NCBI RefSeq assembly: GCF_051106095.1
Contig: NC_135795.1
Location: forward strand, 7,501 to 71,500
Source: Pogona vitticeps
Taxonomy: Eukaryota; Chordata; Lepidosauria; Squamata; Agamidae
Direction of reading: 5' to 3'
DNA: 64,000 bases
The translations under genes were made by a program, and so were the position numbers. Of the stretch, positions 1-11,017 are shown piece by piece; the first letter of the stretch is position 1, and every line of letters begins with the position of its first letter. Below the pieces are notes generated by a model. It made no database searches. It worked only from the letters and a program-made list of their open reading frames with translations, and had not been told where the DNA came from.

Positions 1-800
1 ATAAAACCTCCACGATGCATTATGGGACCCTTTTACGCAGATCACGCATTTAAACCCTTCAAAACTCTACTCTTGCAGCTCACGTTCAGTTCAACAAAAT
101 ACAACTTCCTTTCTTTTTCTTACGCTTTCACTTTTAGCCCTTTTACACTCTTTTTCCCATAACGACTCTCCCCTACCATTCTTCTCTTTACATAAAGCTT
201 TCAATCCTTTCTACAAACCCTCCTCCGTGCGTTCCACAAATGTGCTCGCCAAAACCACATTTCAAACGATTAAACCACACGAACAAAGACAAACCGAATT
301 TATTCACATCTCTCTCAACTCCAAAAATACACCTTGCGCTACTTTAACCCGAACCCTACTTTAAACGCTCGTTTCTCTCCACGCTCCCACAATGCATTGC
401 ACACCCCTTACGCCGATTTTTTTAAACATTGCTCTTCACATACAGACTCCGGACCGCGCTTGGGATGGCGCTAATTAATACAAAAGGAACCAGAACTGTA
501 AACCCTAAAGAACACAAACCCACATGCTATTTATACCAATCGCTGTGACCTCAAAGAATGCACCTTACAGAGCTTTAAATACCTCACTTCCAAATCACCG
601 TCCCGTAATTCAGTGACAACTTCTTAGATTTTTTTAAACATTTCTTTTCAAATAAGAATTCGAACGCACAATTACGAGGGCACAAATAAGTAAACCCTAA
701 CCAACAAAAACCCACATGCAATTTACTCAAATCAAAGCCACCTACAAGATTTCAGTTTTCAGTCATTTAAATACCGCACCTCCGCAATGCCCTTTAACGA
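1..800. repeat. Diverged tandem repeats, period about 200 bp
   Basis: AT-rich stretch with no credible coding region. Related blocks recur in the same order. A T-run followed by TTTAAACAT occurs near 418 and again near 632. A block with AACCC(T)AA followed by ACCCACATGC(A/T)ATTTA occurs near 501-550 and 696-748, with a weaker relative near 281. TTTAAATACC followed by a CAC-rich stretch occurs near 565 and 767. An AATGCATT-type start is seen near 14 and 392. The copies are strongly diverged, so this looks like old satellite DNA or a decayed array. The isolated CCCTAA words are too few to be telomeric. Confidence 0.45.
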
Positions 801-1159
801 TGCAACACGGACCCCTTTTCCTTTCAAAACCTTTCAAATTTTCAAAAACCTTTCCCAGGAGAGGTAAAACACTCAAACGCTCCCCCTTCACTTGATTCGT
901 ACAAAGAGGTGCACCTCCCCAACGGAACCCTAGACACTCTTAACCTCTTCTCTCTTTTGCTTCACCAACGAAAGAAACAAAAACCACCTCTGGCACGGCA
1001 CAGTCCCTTCATTAGTACCTCGAACGCTTCCCCGCGTAGAACTCAACCCCCCCAGCCCCCGCACGAGAACGACCCCGACTTCCTTTCGCATGGGAACCTG
1101 AAGTCGAAACACCCCTCAAGCGGCATTTCCCTCACTTTCCGCAGCACCGCCTCCTCCCG

Positions 1160-1410
1160 GGTTTTTTTAAAGCCCATTGGTTGAATTCAATCCACTGCCC
1201 GATACGCCCCCCAATTAACTGGGCCGTCTCGTGACGTAGAGCCCCTCACCTCGCGCGTTTCGTATATAAACTAAACGGGAGGGGTGGGGTTTGCTGGCTG
1301 GCCGCTGTGTCGTCAACCTGAGGAGACCGGCGGCGGCGGTGGCGGCGGCTGCTGCTCTTCCTGCTTCTTCTTCGCTTGCTCCACAAGTTCGTTTCGGATT
1401 CCAGGTAGCC
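1160..1410 (+). promoter_or_regulatory. TATA-type promoter with possible non-coding first exon
   Basis: A compact classical promoter arrangement is visible: an inverted CCAAT box (ATTGG, 1176-1180), a CRE-like TGACGTA (1232-1238) and a TATA box TATATAAA (1263-1270). Transcription would start near 1295. The following ~110 bp is GGC- and CTG-rich and ends in TTCCAG next to a GTAGCC donor-like site (1404/1405), as expected for a short untranslated first exon. No coding exon that could belong to it was recognised before the repeat block at 1478. It may be the orphaned promoter of a displaced or processed gene, or the start of a transcript through the duplicated block. Confidence 0.4.
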
Positions 1411-3482
1411 AAGCCTGACCAAGAAGGCCTTTTTCTTCAGATCAACGTTCAAAGTTTGTTGGGGGGGGTGATAAATTGGGTGTTCAGCGGGGCGGGGGGG
1501 GTGTTTCCATCTGAGGAGCCCCTAGAAAAGGTTTGATCCACCTTGGCAGCACAAAGTCAAGTCGTTTATTACCTTCCTTTTTAGTTGCCTGCGGTTGTTT
1601 GGAAATCTAGGCTCTCTCTGATAAAACTTATAGTCGGGGACCTGTGTTACTCTACTGCAATCCCCCCCCCCCGAGGGTCTCATCTACTGTCTGCCAGCCC
1701 GACCCCATCAAATAGCCAAACAACCTCTTTTTAATGGATCTTGTGCTGTCCAGAGGTTTCGGCTCAGTAATTTCAAGGACTTAATGGTTTCCTCTGTGTT
1801 GCACAGACTATTAAGCTGCAGCTTCATTTTAAATATTTCCTCTTCCATGATGACAGGCTGCTAGAATGACTCGACCGCAAAATTCAATGAACGTGCAACA
1901 AAATGAATATGTATTTCTCAATAAAAATAGTGCTGCCTAAAAATACTGTCCTCCTATTTTGGCTTCTCGGATGAAACATCAGGCACTGGTCAATCTTAGT
2001 TTTCTTCAACTGGGGTGTCCAAATCTACTAAATAAATTGGGAACTTGGAATTTCTAATTTGACCATTCTAAGTGTGCGTTAAAAAAAAAAACCACCAGAC
2101 AAAACAACGACTTATGCAACGTTGGCTTTATTTCAGGGAATCGAATGTTGCCTAAGGAATGTTCCTTCCCCCAAAAACCTCTTTCAGGGGGTGTGACAAA
2201 AACAAAACAAAACAAGAAAAAGAAGACATTCCCAAACAGGAAAATAAAGCAGTGGGTTTGTCTGTTCTAGGCATGTAATTAGTAAACAAAAACTGGCAGC
2301 CACCCCTGCCTGTGTGTTCTGGATGGAAAAATTCTATGCAAGAAACATAACGCCTAGGTTTCAAAGTGAATGATACCAATTTTCATCCAACAGCAGAATG
2401 TTTAATTCAATGCTCTTGTTTAATTCAATGTTACTCCTCTCGGTGGGTATTGAACCCAGGCTTGCTGATTTATTAACGTGCTCTCTCTACTACAGCAAAC
2501 GGGGTATTTTTGTTAACAATAATCATGATAGGAATAACGATGTTATGCAATTTTTGGAATTAATGACTGATTTTAACTTTTAAATATTGTCTTTTAATGC
2601 TGTGAGTCCCCTTGGGTCCTGTTTTTAGCAGGAAGACAGGGTTGAAAAACTTTAAATGAATAAAATCTACACCGTGGTCTAAGTTGCAGGGCTATTTGTC
2701 AGGTTCTCTAGATGAAGCGGATTTGTAGGAAGCGATCCGGTGAAACTAAATATTTTACTTTGCCTTAACGGGAGCATCGGAGACACGAGGAGGAGGCACT
2801 TGCAGCTTCGTGGAACCACTGAAACTTCTTCTATGAACGTGTGGACGAGGAGCTTCCGTTTTCTCTATTAGTATTAGTGTTCTTATGCTTTATTTTCTTG
2901 TTCCCTGCCAAAAGAGAAAGAAACAAAATGCAAAGGAATGCTTTTCATCTTAATGTGCTTCTTAACGTTACTACGGCAAGCTTAGTTTTTTCTTTATAGG
3001 ATGACAAGACGAAGGAAATCCCTTCGTGGACTTTTCTTCAAGGATGCTTTGGTGTCTCTTCCTATATAGAGGAAGGTGTAGGCCTTCTATAGCTGTCTTT
3101 TCGGCAGGGGAGTTGGTGCACCAGATTTAATTCTGTATTTTTCTTTATAGGATGATGGGGTGAAGGAAATCCCTTCATAGACTTTCCTTCAGAGGCTAAC
3201 CAAAACAGACAGGATACACTCTGCAAGCACTCAGGGATCTTCACTTGGAGACAATTGCTCATACATGAGAGTGGTCGTAAGACCAGATAGGCGAGATATA
3301 AAATAAATAAATACACCCCTGCCTCTAGCCTTGGATCAGCGTTGCTTCTGAAGGACCCCGGGAGTCTGGCCTTCCGTGGCGGTGGGAGTTAAGCATATAT
3401 GGGCAGTGTATCATAAGGAGCCACTGTAGGCTCAAGAAGTACCCATTATTGTAGCTTAGTAATCAATCTAGATTGACTAACA

Positions 3483-3617
3483 CAGTGGTTCTTAACCTTT
3501 GTTACTCAGGTGTTTTTCAACTGCAACTCCCAGAAACCTCAGCCAGTAGACCTGATGGTGAAGGCTTCTGGGACTTGCGGTCCAAAAACATCCGAGTAAC
3601 AAAGGTTAAGAACCAAG
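3483..3617. mobile_element. hAT-type MITE, unit A copy
   Basis: A ~135-bp element with terminal inverted repeats: CAGTGGTTCTTAACC at the left and its complement, GGTTAAGAACC, at the right. It has no coding capacity, so it is a non-autonomous, Charlie/MER5-like hAT derivative. The left flank GACTAACA corresponds to the 8-bp target site seen intact around the unit B copy. The right flank lacks that duplication and jumps directly into the second internal sub-unit, so the sub-unit junction lies at the element's right end. Confidence 0.75.
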
Positions 3618-4689
3618 AGCACAATGCTTAATTTAATGCTCTGTGATGTTTCTCAACGAGGATTTCAGCCCGGACTTCCTGATTTCTTAACGTACTCTCT
3701 CCACTACACAAAACTGGATGTTTTCGTTAGGAATAATCATGATAGGAATAACGATGTTATACAAATTTTTGGGTTGATTGCTGATTTTAACTTATAAATA
3801 TTGTCTTTTAATGCTGTGAGTCACCTTGGGTCCTGTTTTCAGCAGGAACACAGGGTAGAAAAACTTCAAATGAATAAAATCTACACGGTCGTCTTAGAAC
3901 TCATAAGTTGGAGGGCTGTTCTCTAGACGAAGCGGATTTGTAAGAAGCGATCCGGTGATACTAAATAGTTTACTTTCCCTTAGTAGGAGCGTCGGAGACG
4001 TCGAGAGGAGGTGCTTGCGCCTTCGTAGAGCGGCCGAAACGTCTTCTATAAATGTGTGGAATAGGAGCTTCCGTTTTCTCTATTAGTATCGATAAAGGAA
4101 CGTGTGCTGTGGTGGTTTCTTTTTCTTAATACCTGCCAGAAGAGAAAGAAACAAAATGTAAACTAATGCTTTGGATGTTAATGTGCTTCTTAACGTTAAT
4201 GTGCCAGGATTAGTTTCTTCTTTGTACGATGACGGGACGAAGGAAATCCCTTCGTGGGCTTTCCTTCAAGGATGCTTTCGTGTCTCTTCCTATATAGAGG
4301 AACGTGTAAGCAACCTATAGCTGTCTTTTTAGGATGGGGATTCTGTACAGGACATTTGATTCTGTATTTTTCTTTATAGGATGACGGGGAAAAGAAAATC
4401 CCTTCAGGGGTTATTTTGGCTATCTTCCTATGGAGATCCATAAACAGACGGGATCCGCTCTGCAACCGCTCAGGGATCTTCACATGGAGGTAATTGCTCA
4501 TCGTACATCCCACGCCTCTGGCCTTGCGTCGGCGTTGCTTCTGAAGGAGACCAGCAGTCTAGCCTTCTGTGCAGGTGGAGTGGGGGGTGGGAGTTAAGCC
4601 CATAGGGGTAGTTTATCATAAGGAGTGATTGTGGGCTCAAGAAGTACCCTTTATTGTAGCTTAATAATCAATCCAGATTGGGTAACGGG

Positions 4690-5240
4690 CTCCAACTGGT
4701 CGCGTCGATAGAAAGTGTCAAGATACTTCCGCAGGACTAAAACGTGGTGGCCGGATTGCGGACTGTGGTTCCTGATAGGGATCGCCTCGCCCTCGTGTTA
4801 TGGCAGCTCCGCAGGCTGCCGATCGGTTTCTGGGCTCAATTTAAACAGCTGGTTTTGACCTATAAAGCCCTTTCTCTTCAGGCAACTCTTCCCGGAGTGT
4901 CTGCCTACCTAAGTGTGGTTTTTAGGTGGATTTTCATGCATTATACCTATGACTGGATGTTTACTACTACTGGTGTTTTGCTTTATTCAGAGTGATTTTA
5001 CTTTGTTCATTTATAATATTCACATACTGCTTTTACCTTTAATATAATATTTTGTTGATGGAAGGTGCCTCTCTGTATTCATTGGTCCTAACTTTAAATA
5101 TGGCCTTTTAATGATGTAAACCGCTGTTGGATAGTCCTTGTTTCTGCTTTTAACTATTGTCTTTCAACAATGTAAGTGGCCTCTTTAAGGAGAAAGGCGG
5201 GCTAAAAGTATTTTAGATAAAATGAATAAATAAATAATAG
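4690..5240 (+). mobile_element. L2-type LINE 3' end, unit A
   Basis: One frame reads LRRLPIGFWAQFKQLVLTYK (about 4805-4865), the conserved C-terminal motif of L2-clade reverse transcriptases. It is followed by a 3' UTR and a tail ending in GTAAGTGGCCTCTTTAAGGAG, then TAAAATGAATAAATAAATAA. The element is strongly 5'-truncated. The same sequence is present in unit B at about 8425-8970, where the frame is interrupted, so insertion predates the A/B duplication. Confidence 0.7.
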
Positions 5241-5483
5241 TGTCTTGGAAACCTGAATTTCAGGATATTTTTTCCCACCTCTGCCCCTGGCTGTCAACTT
5301 TGTGTGACATCCTCTCGGTAAATGAACGTGACCTTACTCTGTTGGCGTTGCCCTGCATCGCAACCCGTTGCTGTCCAATTAGCGCTAGTTTGTTACAGTC
5401 GTTCAAATATTATTTTTTTTCTAACTTTGATTGAAGGAAAATGGAGAAAACTGCAGCTCCATATGGAACCTCCATCCTTATGA

Positions 5484-5719
5484 GAGCCTCGTGGTGGACT
5501 GGTTAAAATGCTGTACTGCAGCCAAAACTGCTCACGACCTGGGGTTCGATCCCAGGTGGCCGGCTCAAGGTTGGCTCAGACTTCTATCCTTCTGAGGTTG
5601 GTAGAATGAGTACCCAGCTTGCTGGGTGGGGGCAATGTGTAGCCTGCATAATTAACTTATAAATCACCCTGAGAGTGCTTGAAGCACTATGGGGCGGTAT
5701 AGAAGCAGCACACTTTCCT
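5484..5719 (+). mobile_element. tRNA-derived SINE (Sauria-SINE type)
   Basis: The element begins GAGCCTCGTGGTGGACTGG, a tRNA-like head with A-box-like sequence. It has a B box near GGGTTCGATCCCAGG and a body with TACCCAGCTTGCTGGG, and ends with the GCACTATGGGGCGGTATAGAAG module typical of squamate SINEs. A (TTTTC)n-type pyrimidine tract follows to about 5788. It sits exactly at the end of unit A. The first ~20 bp of the same SINE is found at the corresponding place in unit B (9214-9233), so insertion predates the duplication. Confidence 0.85.
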
Positions 5720-6242
5720 TTTCTTTTTTTCTTTTCTTTTCTTTTCTTTTTTCTTTCTTTCTTTTCTTTCTTTCTTTCTTTTCTTTTTTTGCTTTCTATT
5801 TTTCGCTTACTGTGCCTGGGTCTTTTTTAACAGCTTGGTACTCTTGATCCTCTTATGGAAAAACTGGTCCTCCCCGCCTCACCTCCAGCCATGGGAATTT
5901 CGGTGGGGAAAGCCTGAAGAATAGGGCTCCCCCTCCTTGGAAGTCATCCGGGAGTCCCCCAACAAATGCCTAAAGGGGAAACTTGTGATCTTAAAAGCAG
6001 CACAGGTTCTTGACTACTGAAATGGACCTCAGTCCACAAGAACTAACTCTACCCTTTACAAGGACACAAAATCTTTGGTTTTGGCTGTGAAAAAACAAAC
6101 CCGGTAACCTGACATGATGCTTTGCGAGCATCTTGCTCCTGGTACGCTGCATCTCTTCCCTGAAAGGAGAAGTGTTCTCCGTGCTGTCCTTGTCCAAGCA
6201 GGTGGAGACCTGTCTCTTCAGGCAGGCTTTTCCTCAATGAAT
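5720..6242. other. Spacer between units A and B
   Basis: A TTTTC/TTTC pyrimidine tract (to about 5788) is followed by ~450 bp without a recognisable gene. Near 6200-6240 the plus strand reads ETCLFRQAFPQ then a stop, which resembles the very C-terminus of L2-type LINE polymerases, so part of this spacer is probably an old LINE fragment. Nothing else was identified. Confidence 0.4.
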
Positions 6243-8277
6243 GGTGTTCAGCGGGGTGGGGGGGTTATTTCCATCTGACGAGCCCCTAAAAAAGTTTGAG
6301 CCACTTTGGCAGCCTTTTCTACACAAAGTCAAGTCGTTTATTACCTCTTTTTTTAGCCGCCTCCGGTAGGTTGGAAATCTTGACTCTCTCTGATAAAACC
6401 TCTCGTGGGGGACCTGTGTTACTCTACTGCAATCCAGTGGTTGCTCAGGAGGGTCTAATCTACTGTCTCCCCACCCGACCCCTATCAAATAGCCAAACAC
6501 CCCCCTTATTAATGTATCTTGTGCTCTGCAGAGTTTTCGGCTCAGTAATTTGCAGGGGTTAATGTTTTCCTCTTCTTGCCTATGTGTTGCTGAGAGTGTT
6601 AAGCAGCGTCTTCGCTTCAAAGATTTCCTCTTGAATGATGACAGGCTGCTAAAATGACTCAACTGCAAAATGAAATGAACATATTGTACAACAAACTGAA
6701 TATGCATTGGTGAATGAAAATACTGTAGTGCCGCCTAAAAATACTGTCCTCCTATTTTGGCTTCTCGGATGAAACATCAGTCACTGGTCAATCTTAGTTT
6801 TCTTCAACTTGGGTTTCCAAATCTACTAAATAAATCAGGAACTTGGAATTTCTAATTTGACCATTCTAAGTGTGCATTAAAAAAAACACCAGACAAAACA
6901 ACGACTTATGCAACGTTGGCTTTATTTCAGGGAATCGAATGTTGCCTAAGGTATGTTCTTTCCCCCCAAAACCTCTTTCAGTGGGTGTGGCAAAAACAAA
7001 CAAAAAAATAGAAGACATTCCCAAACAGGAAAATAAAGCAGTGGGTTTGTCTGTTCTAGGCATGTAATTAATAAACAAAAACTGGCAGCCACCCCTGCCT
7101 GTGTGTTCTGGGTGGAAAAATTGTATGCAAGAAACAACGCCTAGGTTTCAAAGTGAATGATACCAATTTTCATCCAACAGCAGAATGTTAATTCAATGCT
7201 CTTGTTTAATTCAATGTTACTCCTCTCGGTGGGTATTTGAACCCAGGCTTGCTGATTTATTAACGCGCTCTCTCTACTACAGCAAACTGGGTATTTTTGT
7301 TAGCAATAATCATGATAGGAATAACGATGTTCTACAAATTTTTGGGTTAATGACTGATTTTAACTTTTAAATATTGTCTTTTAATGCTGTGAGTCGCCTT
7401 GGGTCCTGTTTTTAGCAGGAAGACAGGGTAGAAAAACGTCAAATGAATAAAATCTTCATCGTCGTCTAAGTTGGAGGGCTATTTGTCAGGTTCTATGGAT
7501 GAAGCAGATTTGTAGGAAGCGATCCGGTGAGACTAAATATTTTACTTTGTCTTAACGGGAGCATCGGAGACATGAGGAGGAAGTGCTTGCAGCTTCGTGG
7601 AGCCACTGAAAGTTCTTCTATGAACGTGTGGACGAGGAGCTTCCGTTTTCTCTATTATTATTAGTGTTCTTATGCTTTATTTTCTTGTTCCCTGCCAAAA
7701 GAGAAAGAAACAAAATGCAAAGGAATGCTTTTCATGTTAATGTGCTTCTTAACGTTAATATGGCAAGCTTAGTTTTTTCTTTATTGGATGACAGGATGAA
7801 GGCAATCCCTTTGTGGGCTTTTCTTCAAGGATGCTTTGGTGTCTCTTCCTATATAGAGGAAGGTGTAAGCGTTCTATAGCTGTCTTTTCGGCAGGGGAGT
7901 TGGTGCACGAGATTTAATTCTGTATTTTTCTTTATAGGATGACGGGATGAAGGAAATCCCTTCATAGACTTTCCTTCAGAGGCTATCCAAAACAGACAGG
8001 ATACACTCTGCAAGTACTCACTCATCTTCACTTGGAGACAGTTGCTCATCATACATGAGATTGGTCGTAAGACCAGATAGGCGGGATATAAAATAAATAA
8101 ATACACCCCTACCTCTAGCCTTGGATCAGCGTTGATTCTGAAAGAGCCCAGGAGTCTGGCCTTCCGTGGGGGTGGGGTGCGGGTTAATCATATACGGGCA
8201 GTGTATCATAAGGAGCCACTGTAGGCTCAAGAAGTACCCATTATTGTAGCTTAGTAATCAATCTAGATTGGCTAACA

Positions 8278-8413
8278 CAGTGTTTCTTAACCTTTGTTAC
8301 TCAGGTGTTTTTGAACTGCAACTCCCAGAAACCTCAGCCACCAGAGCTGATGGTGAAGGCTTCTGGGAGTTGCAGTCCAAAAACATCCGAGTAACAAAGG
8401 TTAAGAACCAGTG
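8278..8413. mobile_element. hAT-type MITE with intact 8-bp target duplication
   Basis: This 136-bp element has ends CAGTGTTTCTTAACC and GGTTAAGAACCAGTG, inverted repeats with two mismatches. It is flanked on both sides by GGCTAACA (8270-8277 and 8414-8421), the 8-bp target-site duplication expected of hAT transposons. The paralogous position at 4680-4687 in unit A reads GGGTAACG once, without an insertion, which is an empty-site control for the boundaries. No coding capacity. Confidence 0.85.
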
Positions 8414-8424
8414 GGCTAACAGGC

Positions 8425-8970
8425 TCCATGTGGTCCCGTCGATGGAAAGTGTCACGACGCTTCCGCAGGACTCAAACGTGGCGGCCGGATTGCGGACTAT
8501 GGGTCGTCATACTGATCGCGCCGCCCCTGTATTACGGCAGCTCCGCAGGCTGCCGATTGTTTCGGGGCTCAATTTAAACAGCTGGTTTTGACCTATAAAG
8601 CCCTTTCTCTTCAGGCAACTCTTCCCGGAGTGTCTGCCTACCTAAGTGTGGTTTTTAGGTGGATTTTCATGCATTATACCTATGACTAGATGTTTACTAC
8701 TACTGGTGTTTTGCTTTATTCAGAGTGATTTTACTTTGTTCATTTATAATATTCACATACTGCTTTTACCTTTAATATAATATTTTGTTGATGGAAGGTG
8801 CCTCTCTGTATTCATTCGTCCTAAATTCAAATATGGCCTTTTAATGATGTAAACCGCTGTTGGATAGTCCTTGTTTCTGCTTTAACTATTGTCTTTTAAC
8901 AATGTAAGTGGCCTCTTTAAGGAGAAGGGGGGGCTAAAAGTATTTTAGATAAAATGAATAAATAAATAAT
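8425..8970 (+). mobile_element. L2-type LINE 3' end, unit B
   Basis: Paralogue of 4690-5240. It shows the L2-type polymerase C-terminal motif (LRRLPI, then the frame shifts) followed by the same 3' UTR and the TAAAATGAATAAATAAATAA tail. It is 5'-truncated and decayed. Confidence 0.65.
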
Positions 8971-9213
8971 AGTGTCTTGGAAACCTGAGTTTCAGGATAT
9001 TTTTTCCCACCTCTGCCGCTGGCTGTCAACTTTGTGCGACATCCTCTCGGTAAATGAACGTGACCTTACTCTATTGGCGTTACCCTGCATCACCACCCGT
9101 TGCTGCCTATTTAGCGCTAGTTTGTCACAGACGTTCAAATATTTTTTTTTCTAACTTTGATTGAAGGAAAATGGAGAAAACTGCAGTTCCATATGGAACC
9201 TCCATCCTTATGA

Positions 9214-9233
9214 GAGCCACGTGGCGCACTGGT
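9214..9233 (+). mobile_element. SINE head truncated at array junction
   Basis: GAGCCACGTGGCGCACTGGT matches the first ~20 bp of the SINE at 5484, in the same position after unit B. It is cut off where the 3.1-kb array starts, so the rearrangement breakpoint lies inside this SINE copy. Confidence 0.6.
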
Positions 9234-9670
9234 TGGAGCAAATGAACTATGAAGCTCTGCGATCTCATGGACACAACGACACCTGCTTAAGAGGGGAAAA
9301 ATACAGTTATTCCAAATGACAAGTACAAGCGCCTGTAAAAAGGGGGAGAAAACCAGGGGGCAGCGGGTGGAATTAAAAGCAGTAGAAATGAGCCACAACC
9401 CAAGGTGCCCTTGATGCTGGGAAGAAAAAGACGGCTCCCTCGCCTCTCCAGGGTGAAATAATAAAATCGCAACACAAACAAAAAGCCCAGAGTGGCCTTG
9501 GCTGCCAGATGGGCATTATATAAATCAAATAAATATATAATTAAATAAGTAATTAAATTAAAATATATAAAAGAAGGAAGCATGAAGAACTTCAAGTCAT
9601 TTAATGTGAGGGCGACAACTACCAGGATGAGTCCTGCCCTGCATTTCCCATGGGGTTTGGAGGCAGAAAG

Positions 9671-9723
9671 AGGGAGGGAGGGAGGGAGGGAGGGAGGGAG
9701 GGAGGGAGGGAGGGAGGGAGGGA
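9671..9723. repeat. (GGGA)n microsatellite
   Basis: About 13 uninterrupted GGGA units. The tract is specific to array copy 1; copies 2 and 3 have only two or three units at the same place. Confidence 0.95.
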
Positions 9724-9849
9724 GCGAAATCCACCCAGACCCCCTTTAATCCTTTCCTTCAGGGCCAGTCTCATGGGGAGGAGACCAACCGTAACTCTGC
9801 ACATGCCCAGAGACTTGGTGGCTTTTCGATCAGATTCATCTCCTGAAGG

Positions 9850-10100
9850 ACTACAAAGCCCATCATGGGGTGGGGGGGGAGAAGGGTCCCAGCAGTCACC
9901 CCACGCTCCCCCAGCCGCCGTCCCCGGTCGGAGCGGGGCAGCGTCCAGCGCAGGCCGGGTCTGCCACCGGCCTTGCAGCCGGAACAGCCTCTGGGTGCCG
10001 CAGGGGCAGGCCGGACAAATAATGGGGAGACACGGTGGGGAAGGAAAAGCGTGACGCACCGGCCTTTAGCGTCCCAGCGTCGCCATGGCAACGGGACAGG
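9850..10100. promoter_or_regulatory. GC-rich promoter-like core, array copy 1
   Basis: CpG-rich stretch with a ZNF143/STAF-like motif GGACTACAAAGCCCATCATG near 9850 and a near-palindromic RFX X-box-like GTCGCCATGGCAAC (10079-10092) followed by a GC box (GGGGCGGGC). The same core recurs near 13150-13420 and 16380-16645 in copies 2 and 3 and is among their best conserved segments. Promoter activity is inferred from composition and motifs only. Confidence 0.45.
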
Positions 10101-10365
10101 AAGGGGCGGGCCCGGAGGACCTGCTCTCTGAGTGCAAAGGGCTAGAAGGTCCCCATGGCGACTTGCAGGAAGAGGCGGGCCCTGAGGACCTGCCCTCTGA
10201 TTTCCATTGGCTGGGAGCGGCTCCATGGCGACGCAACAGGAAGAGGCGGGCCCGGAGGACCTGCCCTCTGATTTCCATTGGCTGGGAGCGGCTCCATGGC
10301 GACGCGACAGGAAGAGGCGGGACCAGAGGACCTGCCCTGTGAGTTCTGAAGGCTAGAACGTCAGC
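10083..10365. repeat. ~70-bp minisatellite, four units
   Basis: CCATGG starts recur at 10083, 10153, 10223 and 10294, a period of 70-71 bp. Each unit carries CCATGGC(A/G)AC, AGGAAG(A/G)GGCGGG, CC(A/T)GAGGACCTGC and in two units TTTCCATTGGCTGGGAG, so X-box-like, GC-box and CCAAT-box words recur in register. Copies 2 and 3 of the array have three units each (from 13406 and 16631). Confidence 0.85.
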
Positions 10366-11017
10366 ATGAAAGGCCCTCTGAGTCCAAGCGGGCTAGACGG
10401 TGCCTCTACTCCCTTGGCCGGCCACTTCTCGGCTCCCTCTGCTGGCAGCCTCATGCCGGAGGACCCTAGCCATTTCAACCCCCCCCCCCCCAGGCTTCCC
10501 GGCTGGGGGAATTAAAAGCGCCGCTCCTAAACGGCTCCTGCTCCATGGGGGGGGGGCATATCCTGAGAGGGACCTAGGAGGAGGAGGAGGAGGAGGAGGA
10601 GGTGGAGGTGGAGGAAGAAAAGGAAGGGCGCCTCGCTCTCCCAGGGACTGGGGAGGAGGAAACCTCCTCGTGTCTTTTTTTCCTGGTTCGTCTCCCAACG
10701 TTCAAGAGGGCGACTGCAATTCAATGAACTTTCGGTGCTTGTCTATTTCACCTGCTTTTTATTAGTAACCCCCCTCCCCTTTTCTCCTTTATCAGCCACT
10801 TGTAAAGGTGGTTTTAGATATCTGTAATTTCTCATTTGAACTAAGCGTCCTTTCTTTAAATTAAAATATTTGTGTGCCTTAATAAGATTACTGCATGAAA
10901 CGGTAATAAATAAATATAGTTATAAATGATTATTATTGTTGCAGTTATTGTTATTGTTCTTCTTCTTCTTCTTATTGCTTTTTGCCCTACTGTCCACGCT
11001 GTAACAGGTGGCAATTT

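Larger units (their letters stand above)
1478..5483. repeat. Duplicated unit A (paralogue of 6243-9213)
   Basis: From GTGTTCAGCGGGG onward the sequence is repeated from 6243 with high similarity, including the stretches near 1560/6330, 1950/6750, 2100/6900, 2400/7190, 2850/7650 and 4690-5480/8425-9210. Unit A is ~1.1 kb longer than B because its middle part is doubled internally: about 2395-3480 is similar to about 3630-4690. It contains a hAT-type MITE (3483-3617) and an L2 LINE 3' end (4690-5240). Open frames inside it are short and shared only as DNA, so no host gene is called. Confidence 0.8.
6243..9213. repeat. Duplicated unit B (paralogue of unit A)
   Basis: Unit B repeats unit A from GTGTTCAGCGGGG to CATCCTTATGA, with substitutions and small indels but without the internal ~1.1-kb doubling. 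It therefore preserves the simpler arrangement. It carries the hAT-type MITE at 8278-8413 with an intact target duplication and the L2 LINE 3' end at about 8425-8970. It stops about 20 bp into the SINE head, at 9233, where the next array begins. Confidence 0.8.

Noticed and set aside
501-710. CCCTAA words suggesting telomere repeats
   Set aside because: Only isolated hexamers, not tandem; they belong to the diverged ~200-bp repeat.
5484-5560. tRNA gene
   Set aside because: The Pol III boxes are the head of a SINE, continuing into the SINE body and tail.
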